Made by a program: the position numbers and the translations under genes. A stretch of DNA of 64,000 nt from assembly GCF_000413935.1 (NCBI RefSeq), contig NZ_KE340379.1, positions 654,189 to 718,188 of the forward strand, read 5' to 3'. The notes under the pieces are model-generated. The model was not told the origin of the DNA and ran no database searches. It saw only the letters and a list, made by a program, of their open reading frames with translations. This DNA comes from Acinetobacter colistiniresistens (GTDB taxonomy: Bacteria > Pseudomonadota > Gammaproteobacteria > Pseudomonadales > Moraxellaceae). Positions 8,943 to 18,945 of the stretch are shown piece after piece. Within the stretch, counting starts at the first letter, position 1. The number at the start of each line of letters is the position of its first letter.

Positions 8943-8976
8943 AAAAAAAGCGCGTTATTTAAAACGCGCTTTTTTT
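8943..8976. terminator. bidirectional terminator between dapF and the LysE-type gene
   Basis: AAAAAGCGCGTT and AACGCGCTTTTT form a perfect stem flanked by A and T runs. It separates two convergent genes and can serve both. Confidence 0.92.
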
Positions 8977-8981
8977 ATTCT

Positions 8982-9596
8982 CTATCTTTTACTCAAGGCA
9001 AGTTTGAGTGCAAACAAGATAAAAATACTGCCTGTGATGCGATCCATATAGCGAATAAATTTGGGTTGTTTTAAATAAGCTGAAATGGACTGCATCGCAG
9101 CGATCAGAAAAATTGACCAAATTAAGCCAATTACCACATGAATCATCACCAGCCCCATGGTCCAAATAATTGGAGACGAAGACTGTGGAATAAACTGTGG
9201 CAGAAAAGAAATATAAAAAATGCCGACTTTGGGATTGAGTAAATTGCCCCAAAAACCTTTAATAAACCAATTTTGTGTTGTTACTGCTGAATCATTTAAA
9301 TTCGCAAGTTGGCTGCGGGGCTTTAAAAGGAGATTGAGTCCTAACCATGTCAGGTAAATTGCACCCATCCATTTCAAGGCATTGAAAGCCAGATCCGACG
9401 TCATCAGCAATGCACCTAAACCACAAGCCACAATAATTCCCCATACAATACAGCCGAGATTAATCCCCAAAGCCGCTTGGAATGCTTTGGCTTTACCTTC
9501 TAATGTAGCGGTTCGAATAATCAGCGTAGTATCTAAACCAGGTGTAAGCGTGAGCAGGGTAATTGCAATGAGATAAGGAATAAGCATGGCTGTCAT
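8982..9596 (-). CDS. LysE/RhtB family amino acid exporter
   Basis: This 204-residue protein has about six hydrophobic helices. The family motif LTPGLDTTLIIRTA lies near residues 17-30, followed by GINLGCIVWGI. The segment LLNPKVGIFYISFLPQF is the conserved Asn-Pro-Lys loop of RhtB/LysE exporters. These proteins pump amino acids such as threonine, homoserine lactone or lysine out of the cell. The substrate cannot be told from sequence. The ATG at 9596 has no clear ribosome-binding site; a second in-frame ATG lies three codons later at 9587. Confidence 0.88.
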   Translation of the reverse strand: MTAMLIPYLIAITLLTLTPGLDTTLIIRTATLEGKAKAFQAALGINLGCIVWGIIVACGLGALLMTSDLAFNALKWMGAIYLTWLGLNLLLKPRSQLANLNDSAVTTQNWFIKGFWGNLLNPKVGIFYISFLPQFIPQSSSPIIWTMGLVMIHVVIGLIWSIFLIAAMQSISAYLKQPKFIRYMDRITGSIFILFALKLALSKR

Positions 9597-9730
9597 CGAT
9601 CAAGCACCATTTAAAACTTGAAATGATTGTAGTACAGAGCCATGGATTCTTCGATATTTGTTTAATGATAAATAGAAGTAAAATTTGCTAGACTGTCGTT
9701 GTGGGTATTGGCATAACACTGGAGAGCAAC

Positions 9731-10645
9731 TTGGAAAACCATGAAAAACTGCTGTCCATGTGGTTAAAAGAACGGATCATTCAAAATCAGTCCGAACATA
9801 CCATTGCAGCCTATCAGCGTGATTTAACCGATTTCTTTAAGTTTTGTGAATATAAACAATTGCAATTGCAAGATGTCGAAGCCTCTGATTTGCGGGAATA
9901 TCTGGCTGCAAGGGTTGAGCGAGATCAACTGAGTAGTAGTAGTTTACAGCGTCATTTGACTTCAATTCGTCAATTTATGAAGTGGGCGGAACAAGGTCAG
10001 TATTTACAACAAAATCCATCTGAAGACTTTCGATTAAAACGTCAGCCAAGGCCTTTACCGGGGATGATTGATATTGAAACGGTTCACCAAATTTTAGATC
10101 AAGCTGCACCAGAAAAGCCGATTGAACAACAATTATGGTTACGTGATAAGGCAATGCTTGAGCTCTTATATTCGAGCGGCTTGCGTTTAGCTGAATTACA
10201 AGGACTAACTGTTAAAGATGTAGACTTTAACCGACAACTTTTACGGATCACAGGTAAAGGCAATAAAACCCGAATTGTTCCTTTTGGCTTAAAGGCCAAA
10301 GACAGTTTGGTTGAATGGTTGAAAATCTATCGGATCTGGCAAGGCGACTTTAATGCAGATTCATCGGTTTTTATCTCGCAACGTGGCAATGCCTTAACAC
10401 CGCGTCAAATTGAAAATCGGGTCAAGCTGCAAGCACAACGTGCAGGAGTCAATGTCGATCTGCATCCGCATTTATTGCGTCATTGTTTTGCTAGTCATAT
10501 GCTGTCTGCCAGTGGGGATTTACGCTCTGTACAAGAAATGCTGGGACATAGCAATCTGTCAACTACCCAGATTTATACCCATGTTGATTTTGAGCAACTG
10601 GCTAAAGTCTATGATCAAACCCATCCGCGTGCGCAAAAAAACTAA
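9731..10645 (+). CDS. xerC: tyrosine recombinase XerC
   Basis: XerC works with XerD at the dif site to resolve chromosome dimers. The protein has an N-terminal SAM-like DNA-binding domain and a C-terminal catalytic domain. The catalytic residues appear as Arg in SSGLRLAEL, Lys in GKGNKTR, His-x-x-Arg in HLLRHCFASH, His in LGHSNLSTT, and the nucleophile Tyr in TTQIYTH. The frame can open at GTG 9701, but GGAG at 9721-9724 lies 6 bases before the in-frame TTG at 9731. That start gives 304 residues, close to the E. coli size. The position after lysA-dapF is the usual one, interrupted here only by the exporter gene. Confidence 0.95.
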   Translation: MENHEKLLSMWLKERIIQNQSEHTIAAYQRDLTDFFKFCEYKQLQLQDVEASDLREYLAARVERDQLSSSSLQRHLTSIRQFMKWAEQGQYLQQNPSEDFRLKRQPRPLPGMIDIETVHQILDQAAPEKPIEQQLWLRDKAMLELLYSSGLRLAELQGLTVKDVDFNRQLLRITGKGNKTRIVPFGLKAKDSLVEWLKIYRIWQGDFNADSSVFISQRGNALTPRQIENRVKLQAQRAGVNVDLHPHLLRHCFASHMLSASGDLRSVQEMLGHSNLSTTQIYTHVDFEQLAKVYDQTHPRAQKN

Positions 10646-11083
10646 ATCTTGATATATTATGTTGCAAAATTGAGCATTTAATCATCAATGACTTTTCCAC
10701 TTTTGGGGTGAGATTTGTTGAATTGATGTTCTTACTTAATTGACGCATTTTTTCGAAAGTGAAAACACCTGCAAATTCGTCAGAAACGATCCGTTACAGA
10801 ACACCCTCATGAAATAAAAAATGCCTGTTTTAGATCATTGAATTTTATAAAATATTAAAAAAATCAAAGTTTAATATTCATTAAGTTTATAAACTAAATT
10901 TGTAATACCAATCACTATTTTCAATATGTGAACTGAGCGTTTCATCTTTTTTATGGCTGTGGCGGAAATTGTGACTTGACCGAAATGCCAAATACATTGC
11001 AAGATAGGGCACCTAAAAAGTTTCAATCGAAGAGTTAGAATGCTCTTCATTACATTTACTTGCTTAGAACAGCCGAGGATTAC
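10646..11083. other. intergenic region upstream of etfBA
   Basis: About 440 bases hold no credible gene. It contains a perfect 12-base palindrome AGTTTATAAACT at 10884-10895. A weak promoter candidate has TTGACC at 10976-10981 and CAAGAT at 11000-11005 with an 18-base spacer. No terminator for xerC was recognised. Confidence 0.45.
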
Positions 11084-11833
11084 ATGAAGGCTCTTGTCGC
11101 TGTAAAACGTGTGGTTGATGCCAACGTTAAAGTTCGTGTTAAGCCGGACAATAGTGGGGTTGACCTTACCAACGTTAAGATGTCAATCAACCCATTCTGT
11201 GAAATCGCAGTGGAAGAAGCGGTTCGCTTAAAAGAAAAAGGAACAGTTTCTGAAATCGTTGTTGTTTCAGTGGGTGCTAAAGAAGCTCAAGAACAAATTC
11301 GTTCTGCAATGGCTCTAGGTGCTGACCGCGGTATTTTAGTTGAAACGGCTGATGAAGTTGGCGCTCTTGAAGTTGCTAAAATCTTGAAAGGCGTAGTTGA
11401 TGCTGAAAAACCAGAACTTATTCTTCTTGGTAAACAAGCAATTGATGACGACTCTAACCAAGTAGGTCAGATGCTTGGTGCTTTACTGGGTGCAGGTCAA
11501 GGGACTTTCGCATCTGAAGTTAAAGTTGAAGATGGTAAAGTTCAGGTCACTCGTGAAATCGACGGTGGTTTACAAACTGTTGAGCTTACACTTCCTGCAA
11601 TCATCACCACTGACTTACGTTTGAATGAGCCACGTTATGCTGCTCTTCCAAACATTATGAAAGCGCGTAAAAAACCGCTTGATACTAAGTCACCTGCTGA
11701 TTATGGCGTTGCAACTGGTACTAAACTTAAAACAGTTAAAGTTGAAGCTCCTGCTGAACGTAAAGCTGGTGTACAAGTGAAGTCTGTAGACGAGCTTGTT
11801 GAAAAATTGAAAAACGAAGCGAAAGTGATCTAA
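11084..11833 (+). CDS. etfB: electron transfer flavoprotein subunit beta
   Basis: EtfB pairs with EtfA to carry electrons from acyl-CoA and other dehydrogenases to the ETF:ubiquinone oxidoreductase. The 249-residue product starts [12 protein letters not shown] and has the beta-subunit pattern: the [16 protein letters not shown] helix, the ALAMGADRG-like [10 protein letters not shown] segment and [10 protein letters not shown], which binds AMP. The longer frame starting at 11060 is rejected because GAGGA at 11075-11079 fits the ATG at 11084 and the family begins here. etfA follows after 17 bases. Confidence 0.96.
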   Translation: MKALVAVKRVVDANVKVRVKPDNSGVDLTNVKMSINPFCEIAVEEAVRLKEKGTVSEIVVVSVGAKEAQEQIRSAMALGADRGILVETADEVGALEVAKILKGVVDAEKPELILLGKQAIDDDSNQVGQMLGALLGAGQGTFASEVKVEDGKVQVTREIDGGLQTVELTLPAIITTDLRLNEPRYAALPNIMKARKKPLDTKSPADYGVATGTKLKTVKVEAPAERKAGVQVKSVDELVEKLKNEAKVI

Positions 11834-11850
11834 TACAGAAGGATAAAATC

Positions 11851-12786
11851 ATGAGTATTTTAGTTATCGCTGATCACAACAACCAGACACTTAACGGTGC
11901 AACTTTAAACGTTGTTGCGGCAGCTCAAAAAATCGGTGGTGATATTACTGTATTGGTTGCTGGTTCTGGTGCTCAAACAGTTGCGGATGCTGCTGCTAAA
12001 GTTGCTGGTGTAAGCAAAGTATTACTTGCTGACAATGCTGCTTATGCAAACCAATTGGCTGAAAACGTTGCTGGTTTAGTTGCTGACATCGCGAAAGGCG
12101 GATACAAATACGTATTAGCTGCTTCTACCACAACTGGTAAGAACCTTCTGCCACGTGTTGCTGCACTTCTTGACGTAAGCATGATCTCAGACATTATTGC
12201 TGTTGAATCTGCAAACACGTTCAAACGCCCAATCTATGCAGGTAATGCGATTGCAACTGTTCAATCTGACGAAGCTATTATCGTTGGTACAGTTCGTGGT
12301 ACAGCATTTGATGCAGTTGCTGCTGAAGGCGGTTCTGCTACAGTTGAAGCTGTTGCTGAAGTGAAAGATGCGGGTATTTCTAAGTTTGTTAACGAAGAAA
12401 TCGTGAAACTTGATCGTCCAGAATTAACTGCTGCACGTATCGTTGTTTCTGGTGGTCGTGGTGTAGGTTCTGGTGAGAACTATCACAAAGTACTTGACCC
12501 ATTAGCTGACAAGCTTGGTGCTGCTCAAGGTGCTTCACGTGCTGCGGTAGATGCTGGCTTCGTACCAAACGATTTCCAAGTTGGTCAAACTGGTAAAATC
12601 GTTGCTCCAGATCTTTATATGGCGATTGGTATCTCTGGTGCTATTCAGCACTTGGCAGGTATGAAAGATTCTAAAGTTATTGTTGCAATCAACAAAGACG
12701 AAGAAGCGCCAATCAACAGTGTTGCTGACTACTGGTTAGTCGGTGATTTGAACACTGTGGTACCTGAATTGGTATCTAAACTTTAA
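11851..12786 (+). CDS. etfA: electron transfer flavoprotein subunit alpha
   Basis: EtfA carries the FAD of the ETF heterodimer. The 311-residue protein has the N-terminal alpha/beta domain shared with EtfB and a C-terminal FAD-binding domain. That domain contains VVSGGRGVGSGEN, the ASRAAVDAGF segment, QVGQTGKIVAPDLY and GISGAIQHLAGMKDS, which are the standard FAD contacts. AGAAGGA precedes the ATG. It is co-transcribed with etfB and followed by a terminator. Confidence 0.96.
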   Translation: MSILVIADHNNQTLNGATLNVVAAAQKIGGDITVLVAGSGAQTVADAAAKVAGVSKVLLADNAAYANQLAENVAGLVADIAKGGYKYVLAASTTTGKNLLPRVAALLDVSMISDIIAVESANTFKRPIYAGNAIATVQSDEAIIVGTVRGTAFDAVAAEGGSATVEAVAEVKDAGISKFVNEEIVKLDRPELTAARIVVSGGRGVGSGENYHKVLDPLADKLGAAQGASRAAVDAGFVPNDFQVGQTGKIVAPDLYMAIGISGAIQHLAGMKDSKVIVAINKDEEAPINSVADYWLVGDLNTVVPELVSKL

Positions 12787-12805
12787 TTCGTTCTGAATAA
12801 AGTTG

Positions 12806-12831
12806 AAAACGCTCCGAAAGGGGCGTTTTTT
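12806..12831 (+). terminator. etfBA terminator
   Basis: AAAACGCTCC pairs with GGGGCGTTTT around a GAAA tetraloop (one G-T wobble), followed by more T's. It begins about 20 bases past the etfA stop. Confidence 0.9.
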
Positions 12832-13238
12832 ATGCTTTAAATGTAGGGGGAATCGTTATCACCATTTATTTTTTGTTTTCGTTATGCGGTGTACCTAAAG
12901 CTTGTGGTGAGCCAAATATGGGTTGTATTCGTGTTATAAGAACAATACATCATGAAGTAATGCACACTCCTCAATCGATGCCTGAATGGCGCTAGAATCA
13001 AAAATAAGGGCTATTCGTACTCAGAGCTGTGATCATTGGGGGCTATTTCCTGATGTTGATACAGCATTTCTTTTAATGCAGTTTTTCTTGAATAAACATT
13101 TCGCTCTATTTTTTCATTTTATGAGCCTGTGAAGAGCTTTTATGAACAAGATGTTTTAAATACGGTTCAGATTAGGTCATCTGTTGCCTAAAGTTTAATA
13201 CGCATTTATCGGTCTGAAAGAAGAAGCTAAATTTTATT

Positions 13239-13262
13239 TGATTCAATACTTTTATTGAATCA
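13239..13262. promoter_or_regulatory. perfect dyad in the gyrA upstream region
   Basis: TGATTCAATA and TATTGAATCA are perfect inverted repeats separated by CTTT. The dyad lies about 265 bases before gyrA. It lacks a T-run, so it is a candidate protein-binding site; the binding protein is unknown. Confidence 0.4.
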
Positions 13263-13415
13263 TTTGATGAACTTTTGTTCAAAAAGTCTACGAATCCTTT
13301 TTTATCGGCATACATGATATTTGATAATTTTAAGTTATTAATTTATATAAATTTTTTATTGTAAAAAAATGCTATTTTTAGAAGCATAAACTCACAGTTG
13401 ATGAGTGCTTTATGC

Positions 13416-13421
13416 TATACT
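13416..13421 (+). promoter_or_regulatory. candidate gyrA -10 element
   Basis: TATACT is preceded by TATGC, giving a near-extended -10 box. No good -35 hexamer sits at 17 bases spacing. It would give a leader of roughly 100 bases before gyrA. Confidence 0.4.
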
Positions 13422-13527
13422 TTTCCGCTGTATTTTTTATTTTTAGTTCAAGCCCTTGAGCTAAATTTTTGCAAGATTGAAGACATAAAAACAGGTACAA
13501 CTCTCTACCTGTAAACAAGGAGTATGC

Positions 13528-16257
13528 ATGAGCGTATCGGAAATCAGACCGATTGCCATTGAGGACGAACTCAAGCATTCATATCTAGATTACGCGATGA
13601 GCGTAATCGTATCTCGTGCATTGCCAGATGTGAGAGACGGTCTAAAACCTGTTCATCGTCGCGTATTATATGCGATGCACGAATTGGGCAATGATTATAA
13701 CAAAGCGTACAAAAAGTCTGCTCGTGTTGTCGGGGACGTGATCGGTAAATATCACCCTCATGGTGACAGTGCAGTATACGAAACAATTGTTCGTATGGCG
13801 CAGGACTTCAGCTTGCGTTACATATTGGTTGATGGTCAGGGTAACTTCGGTTCGGTCGATGGGGATAGCGCAGCAGCAATGCGTTATACCGAAGTCCGTA
13901 TGCAAAAACTTACCCATGAAATTTTAGCAGACCTAGAAAAAGATACGGTTGATTGGGAAGATAACTACGACGGTTCTGAGCGTATTCCTCAGGTGATGCC
14001 AACGCGTATTCCAAACCTTCTGATCAATGGTACGACGGGTATTGCAGTGGGTATGGCGACCAATATGGCGCCACACAACATGACTGAAGTGGTCAATGCA
14101 TGTTTGGCCTATGCCAATAACCCGAATATTTCTGTAGAAGGTTTGATGGAGCACATTACCGGCCCAGATTTCCCTACAGGTGGTATTATTTATGGTAAAT
14201 CAGGCATTGTAGATGCTTACCGTACTGGTAAAGGCCGTTTGCATATTCGTGGTAAATATCACTTCGAAGAAGACCAGAAAACAGGTCGTACCACGATCGT
14301 CTTTACTGAAATTCCTTATCAGGTCAACAAGGCAAAAACCATTGAGCGTATTGCCGAGTTAGTCAAAGAAAAGAAACTTGAAGGGATTTCTGAACTTCGA
14401 GACGAGTCTGATAAAGACGGTATGCGTATTGCCATCGACTTGAAGCGTGGTGAAAACGCTGAAGTTGCGGTGAATAATTTATTCTTGCATACACAATTAC
14501 AAAACTCGTTCAGCATCAATATGGTCTGTCTCGACAATGGTCAGCCAAAGTTGATGAATCTGAGAGAGATTATTGCGGCATTTATTCGTCACCGCCAAGA
14601 AGTCGTGACACGTCGTACCATGTACGAATTGCGTAAAGCACGCGAGCGTGGTCATATCTTGGAAGGTTTGACGGTTGCCTTAGCCAATATTGATGCCATT
14701 ATTGAAACCATCAAAACGTCTGCGAATCCAGCTGAAGCGCGCGAGCGTTTACAAGCAGGTGAGTGGGCCGGTGGTGGTGTGGTTGCTTTGCTTGAAAAAG
14801 CAGGCGCTATCTCTGTTCGCCCAGATGAGATTGAAGGTGAAGACCCAACACGCCCATTTGGTTTGTCTGGTGATATCTATCGTTTATCACCGACTCAAGT
14901 TGGCGCAATCCTAGAATTACGTTTACACCGTTTAACGGGCTTGGAACAAGACAAGTTACATGCAGAATATACTGAAATCTTAGGTCAAATTGCTGAATTA
15001 ACTGCAATTCTGAATGATTTTAACTTGTTGATGAATGTGATTCGTGAAGAACTTGCGTTGATCTTGCAACAATATGGTGATGGTCGTCGTACTGAAATTG
15101 TAGAGTCTGGTGTTGATTTCTGCCGTGAAGACCTGATTCCTGAAGAGCAAGTTGTATTGACTGTGTCTCAAACAGGTTATGCGAAAACTCAACCACTTTC
15201 TGATTATCAAGCGCAACGTCGTGGTGGTCGCGGTAAGTCTGCAACTGCAATGAAAGATGATGACATCATCCAGCATTTAATTGTGGCATCGAACCATGCA
15301 ACGGTACTGTGCTTTACCAATGTCGGTAAAGTTTACCGCTTACGCGTGTTTGAAGTGCCGCAAGCGTCACGCGGTGCCAAAGGTCGTCCGATTATTAATT
15401 TGCTTCCATTAGATGCAAATGAAACTGTGACTGCGATCTTGCCGTTGACGGAATTCCCTGAAAATCATTATGTGTTTATGGCAACTGCCTCAGGTACGGT
15501 AAAACGTGTTGAACTTGCACAATTCAGTAATGTGCGTTCAAACGGCTTACGTGCGATTGAGCTGAATGAAGAAGATACCTTGATTGGTGTTGCAATTACC
15601 GATGGTAATCAGCAGATCATGCTGTTCTCGAATGAAGGGAAGGCAATCCGTTTTGCTGAAACTGATGTTCGTGCCATGGGTCGTACTGCCAAAGGTGTAC
15701 GTGGTATGCGCGTTAGCTTCGCAAGCAATACTATTGAAGCTGAAGATGCTGATGTTGAAAATGATGATAGTGATGACAATGATGATTCATCAGATTCAAA
15801 CTTAGTCAGCCGCATTGTTTCACTGGTTGTTGTGCCTGAAACGGGTGAAGTACTGTGTGCATGTGCCAATGGTTATGGTAAGCGTACCCCAGTGGATGAC
15901 TTCCCAACCAAGAAACGTGGTGGTAAGGGTGTAATTGCGATCAAGACCAGTGAGCGTAATGGTGAGCTTGTCGGCGCAGTATCAATTGATGAAAGCAAAG
16001 AACTGATGTTGATTTCTGATGGTGGTACTTTGGTACGTACTCGTGCTGCCGAAGTGGCAACGACAGGCCGTAATGCGCAAGGTGTTCGTTTGATCCGTTT
16101 AAGCGATGCTGAAACCTTAGTTGGTGTTGTATCTATTGAAGCGGTTGAAGATGACGAAGAGTTAGATGCGATTGATGATGTAGAAAATACTGGGGTAGAA
16201 GCGATTACTTCTGAGGAAGTTGTCGCTGAACCAAAAGAGGATACGCCTGACGCGTAA
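13528..16257 (+). CDS. gyrA: DNA gyrase subunit A
   Basis: GyrA is the DNA-breaking subunit of gyrase, which introduces negative supercoils. The 909-residue protein has the active-site tyrosine Tyr120 in [10 protein letters not shown]. The quinolone-resistance region reads [12 protein letters not shown] with Ser81 and Glu85 intact, the usual susceptible state for Acinetobacter. The C-terminal beta-pinwheel contains the GyrA box QRRGGRG. The pinwheel also has a strongly acidic, Ser/Asp/Asn-rich insert near residues 737-758, and the tail is acidic. AAGGAG precedes the ATG. It stands alone and ends at a shared terminator. Confidence 0.98.
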   Translation: MSVSEIRPIAIEDELKHSYLDYAMSVIVSRALPDVRDGLKPVHRRVLYAMHELGNDYNKAYKKSARVVGDVIGKYHPHGDSAVYETIVRMAQDFSLRYILVDGQGNFGSVDGDSAAAMRYTEVRMQKLTHEILADLEKDTVDWEDNYDGSERIPQVMPTRIPNLLINGTTGIAVGMATNMAPHNMTEVVNACLAYANNPNISVEGLMEHITGPDFPTGGIIYGKSGIVDAYRTGKGRLHIRGKYHFEEDQKTGRTTIVFTEIPYQVNKAKTIERIAELVKEKKLEGISELRDESDKDGMRIAIDLKRGENAEVAVNNLFLHTQLQNSFSINMVCLDNGQPKLMNLREIIAAFIRHRQEVVTRRTMYELRKARERGHILEGLTVALANIDAIIETIKTSANPAEARERLQAGEWAGGGVVALLEKAGAISVRPDEIEGEDPTRPFGLSGDIYRLSPTQVGAILELRLHRLTGLEQDKLHAEYTEILGQIAELTAILNDFNLLMNVIREELALILQQYGDGRRTEIVESGVDFCREDLIPEEQVVLTVSQTGYAKTQPLSDYQAQRRGGRGKSATAMKDDDIIQHLIVASNHATVLCFTNVGKVYRLRVFEVPQASRGAKGRPIINLLPLDANETVTAILPLTEFPENHYVFMATASGTVKRVELAQFSNVRSNGLRAIELNEEDTLIGVAITDGNQQIMLFSNEGKAIRFAETDVRAMGRTAKGVRGMRVSFASNTIEAEDADVENDDSDDNDDSSDSNLVSRIVSLVVVPETGEVLCACANGYGKRTPVDDFPTKKRGGKGVIAIKTSERNGELVGAVSIDESKELMLISDGGTLVRTRAAEVATTGRNAQGVRLIRLSDAETLVGVVSIEAVEDDEELDAIDDVENTGVEAITSEEVVAEPKEDTPDA

Positions 16258-16268
16258 TTCTTTTAAGT

Positions 16269-16304
16269 AAGAAAAAAGGAAGCTGATTAGCTTCCTTTTT
16301 TCTT
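16269..16304. terminator. bidirectional terminator between gyrA and the ArnT-like gene
   Basis: AAAAAAGGAAGCT and AGCTTCCTTTTTT form a perfect long stem around GATT. It lies between two convergent genes, and its last bases touch the stop codon of the - strand gene. Confidence 0.9.
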
Positions 16305-17950
16305 TAGTGATTTTGATTAATTAAAAATACGTCATAGTTACGATAATGAAGTACTTTGATGTTTGGGTTGTCTGTTTGGTAGCCGTTCGGATTACTAATA
16401 ACGACCATTGGCTGTTTTTGCTCTAAAGCTTTTTCAAGTTGCTGTTTATTCCATAAGTATTGTTTGCGTTCAGGCTCAAATAACAGCCCATCTTTAAGCT
16501 CTAATGATGAGTTATCTGTTTTGACACTGTTCCAATCATTGACAATATAAACTGGTTTTTTCAGATTCAATAAAAAGGGAACGTCATAAAAATAATTATA
16601 GTAAAAAACAACATTTGAATTTGGTGCGATTGATTGGGCAAAATCGACTTGGTCCGCGTTATTTTTACTGTCGAGTAGTCGTACAGCAGCTGAAATCGAG
16701 GTACAGAAGACGATTAAACTTAAGAAAATTGCCGTTAAATAATCAATTTTCTTCTGCTTAAATAACCAGCCTAAAGCAAAAGGAACGATGCATAAAATTG
16801 CGCCTAGGATGTAAATTTGAATTGCATGTGCTTGGTAGAACGCATGTGCATTCTTGATAAAGTGTGGTGCTAAAGTGATCGCCAACCCAAGTACAAAAAT
16901 AAAAACAGCCGTTCCCCAGACTTGTAATCGATTCTTCTCTGGATTCTGCAATGCGGCACGTACAGCAACAGCAAGTAAGATCGCCATTGGGGCGACAGCT
17001 GGTAAGATGTAACCTGCTAATTTTGAGGGAGGAATTGAGAAGAAAATACTTACCGAGATAAACCACCATAAGCATAGTGCCAATAAAGATGGAGAAAGTG
17101 ATGCTTGAAAAATACGTTTTGGAAATTGAAACCGACTGACAAAGAACCATGGCAAAAAACTCACAAACAGAATGAGATAATAGAAAAACCAAGGTTGTTT
17201 ATTATTGAACTCAGTGGAGCTGAATCGACTAAATTGTTGATCAATGAAGAAATAGTGTAAAAATTGTGGGTATTTTAATTGAACCAAATAGACCCATGGC
17301 GCAGTGAGAGCAAGAAAAAACAGGATTGCGAACGGGTTGAGTAAGGCGGGGATTTTTCGCCATTGCTGTGTGTAAAGCAACCATGGCAGTAAAACCATGC
17401 CAGGGATTAATACGCCAATCAATCCCTTACTCAAGAAGCCCGCCGCTGCCGCAAAGTAAGCTAGAAATAAAACTGGCTTTTTTCCTGAGAGAGTAAAGTC
17501 AACAAAACTTAAAATACAAACCGTCATCCATGAGGCCACTAACAGGTCATGGTTGATATATTCACTGCTTCCATAAAACAATAAACTGGTTGCCAGAATT
17601 ATAATGCTGAGTTGGGCAATCTGTTCTGATACATGTTTTTTTAAAAAAATAAACAGGCTGATCAGCATCATGCAGGCAGCTAGGGTTGGAACCAGTCGCA
17701 GTACCCAAATGTGCACACCAAAGACTTCCATCAAAGCTGTTGAAAGCCAATGCAACAATGGCGGTTTGTGCATAAAGGGTAAGCCATTGATACGAGGAAT
17801 CAGCCAGTCCCCAGATTCCAGCATGAAACGACTAATATCCCCGTATCGTCCTTCATCTGGAACCGATAGCGGGCGTATCCATGAGGTCATCAATAACCAA
17901 AGTGGTAAAAAAATAAGCAAAAACTTGGATGAGCGTAGCCATTGTTGCAT
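16304..17950 (-). CDS. ArnT/FlmK-like lipid A glycosyltransferase (GT39-type)
   Basis: This 548-residue membrane protein has about twelve helices and the N-terminal catalytic loop PDEGRYGDISRFML, with Asp32 and Glu33, typical of ArnT. The next loop, GLPFMHKPPLLHW, also matches ArnT-type enzymes. ArnT moves an amino sugar from undecaprenyl phosphate to lipid A on the periplasmic face. The Francisella homologue FlmK moves galactosamine. The gene is the last of a four-gene operon with a NaxD-like deacetylase, a family-2 transferase and a GtrA flippase. That setting points to galactosamine or a related sugar rather than aminoarabinose. The upstream IS may reduce its expression by polarity. Confidence 0.85.
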   Translation of the reverse strand: MQQWLRSSKFLLIFLPLWLLMTSWIRPLSVPDEGRYGDISRFMLESGDWLIPRINGLPFMHKPPLLHWLSTALMEVFGVHIWVLRLVPTLAACMMLISLFIFLKKHVSEQIAQLSIIILATSLLFYGSSEYINHDLLVASWMTVCILSFVDFTLSGKKPVLFLAYFAAAAGFLSKGLIGVLIPGMVLLPWLLYTQQWRKIPALLNPFAILFFLALTAPWVYLVQLKYPQFLHYFFIDQQFSRFSSTEFNNKQPWFFYYLILFVSFLPWFFVSRFQFPKRIFQASLSPSLLALCLWWFISVSIFFSIPPSKLAGYILPAVAPMAILLAVAVRAALQNPEKNRLQVWGTAVFIFVLGLAITLAPHFIKNAHAFYQAHAIQIYILGAILCIVPFALGWLFKQKKIDYLTAIFLSLIVFCTSISAAVRLLDSKNNADQVDFAQSIAPNSNVVFYYNYFYDVPFLLNLKKPVYIVNDWNSVKTDNSSLELKDGLLFEPERKQYLWNKQQLEKALEQKQPMVVISNPNGYQTDNPNIKVLHYRNYDVFLINQNH

Positions 17951-17964
17951 ATATTTAATCCCTA

Positions 17965-18348
17965 TTATTGGAATGCAAAATAACGGTTAAGTAAAAAGGT
18001 AAATAGAGAAGTAACACCAATGCTGAAAATAACCAGTAAGGAGATTTCAGTCTCAAGATAGTGGTGACTGATGAGCAGTAGCGATTCATTAAAAATAAAG
18101 CCAAGTCCTGCGACCACAATAAATTTTTTCAGGGTTTCTCTATGTTGTAGATGGGTCGCTTTAAAAGTAAAAATACGGTGACCAAAATAACTGATCCAGA
18201 ATGCGATTAAAAAGGCGAAGAGATTGGCGTATTTCAGGGCGATTTGGTATTGCGGCTGAATCAACAGAATGACCACAAGATAATGGGTACATGCTGCAAT
18301 TAAACCAACAATACCAAAGCGGAAAAATTGGAGGAAATGAGTTTGCAT
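17965..18348 (-). CDS. GtrA family flippase-like protein
   Basis: The product has 127 residues and four hydrophobic helices, which is the whole GtrA domain. Proteins of this family are thought to flip undecaprenyl-phosphate-linked sugars across the inner membrane. The start ATG overlaps the stop of the upstream glycosyltransferase gene as TGATG, so translation is probably coupled. Because that upstream gene is interrupted by an IS, ribosome supply to this gene may be reduced. The gene itself is intact. It fits between the cytoplasmic sugar-loading enzyme and the periplasmic transferase. Confidence 0.88.
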   Translation of the reverse strand: MQTHFLQFFRFGIVGLIAACTHYLVVILLIQPQYQIALKYANLFAFLIAFWISYFGHRIFTFKATHLQHRETLKKFIVVAGLGFIFNESLLLISHHYLETEISLLVIFSIGVTSLFTFLLNRYFAFQ

Positions 18349-18906
18349 CAGAGAGAAGCTACATTATTTTGTTTATCTTGAATGATGGGTTTGGGCTGAA
18401 GATGTGAATATTCTGCCGAGACAATGTATTTCGGTCGGTTTTTAACTTCGGCATAAATACGGCCAATATATTCACCTAAAATCCCGATACAAAGCAGTTG
18501 AATTCCACCTAAAAGTGTCATACCCGCTGCCAATGTCGCCCAACCCGGTACACTGATGCCTTCAATTAAGGTCTCGATAATGATCCAGATGCCATAACTC
18601 ATTGCAAATACTGCTAGTAGGGCACCGAGATAAATACATAAACGTAAAGGTAAGTCTGAAAATCCTGTTAAGCCTGACATGGCCAGCTGGAGCAGGGCTT
18701 TAAAGTTGAAGCTCGATTGCCCATATTGGCGTTGTTGCTCGGTAAAATGGATCCCGATGCTTTTAAAACCAACCCAGGCAAATAACCCTTTCATGTAGCG
18801 GTTTTTTTCAGGTAAGTTTTTTACAGCCTCAACAACTTTCGCATCGAGTAAACGGAAATCGCCTGCATTTTCAGGGATATCGACAGTAGAGCTGAGATTT
18901 AAGATA
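18348..18906 (-). pseudogene. family-2 glycosyltransferase, 3' part, cut by IS
   Basis: This is the C-terminal portion of a GtrB/FlmF-like polyprenyl-phosphate glycosyltransferase, separated from its 5' part (20216-20640) by an IS. It contains the ENAGDFRLLD segment just after the junction, the RYMKGLFAWVGF motif, and two C-terminal membrane helices (near LCIYLGALLAVFAMSYGIW and TLLGGIQLLCIGILGEYIG). Joining the parts and removing one ATA copy gives one frame of 327 codons including stop (326 residues), with no other lesion. An internal ATG at 18794 could start a 148-residue fragment, but it would lack the catalytic domain. Confidence 0.9.
18904..18906. repeat. 3-bp target-site duplication (left copy)
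   Basis: ATA immediately left of the IS end matches ATA at 20216-20218 immediately right of it. A 3-bp duplication is normal for IS3-family insertion. Confidence 0.85.
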
Positions 18907-18945
18907 TGAACCGTACCGGGTTTGTCGGAGACTTTTTTATTTAAG

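Larger units (their letters stand above)
12835..13527. other. long non-coding region upstream of gyrA
   Basis: Nearly 700 bases contain no plausible gene on either strand. A 66-codon - strand frame overlaps the gyrA start and is not convincing. The last 300 bases are AT-rich and include a perfect 10+10 base dyad (13239-13262) and a likely -10 element at 13416-13421. The long leader is unusual for a gene that is often supercoiling-regulated. Confidence 0.55.

Noticed and set aside
13606..13800. Possible fluoroquinolone-resistance change in GyrA
   Set aside because: The region reads [10 protein letters not shown] with Ser81 and Glu85, the normal susceptible residues for this genus.
18348..18794. 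Independent small glycosyltransferase gene
   Set aside because: It is the 3' part of the IS-split gene. The frame continues without a break to the IS boundary and then to the 5' part.
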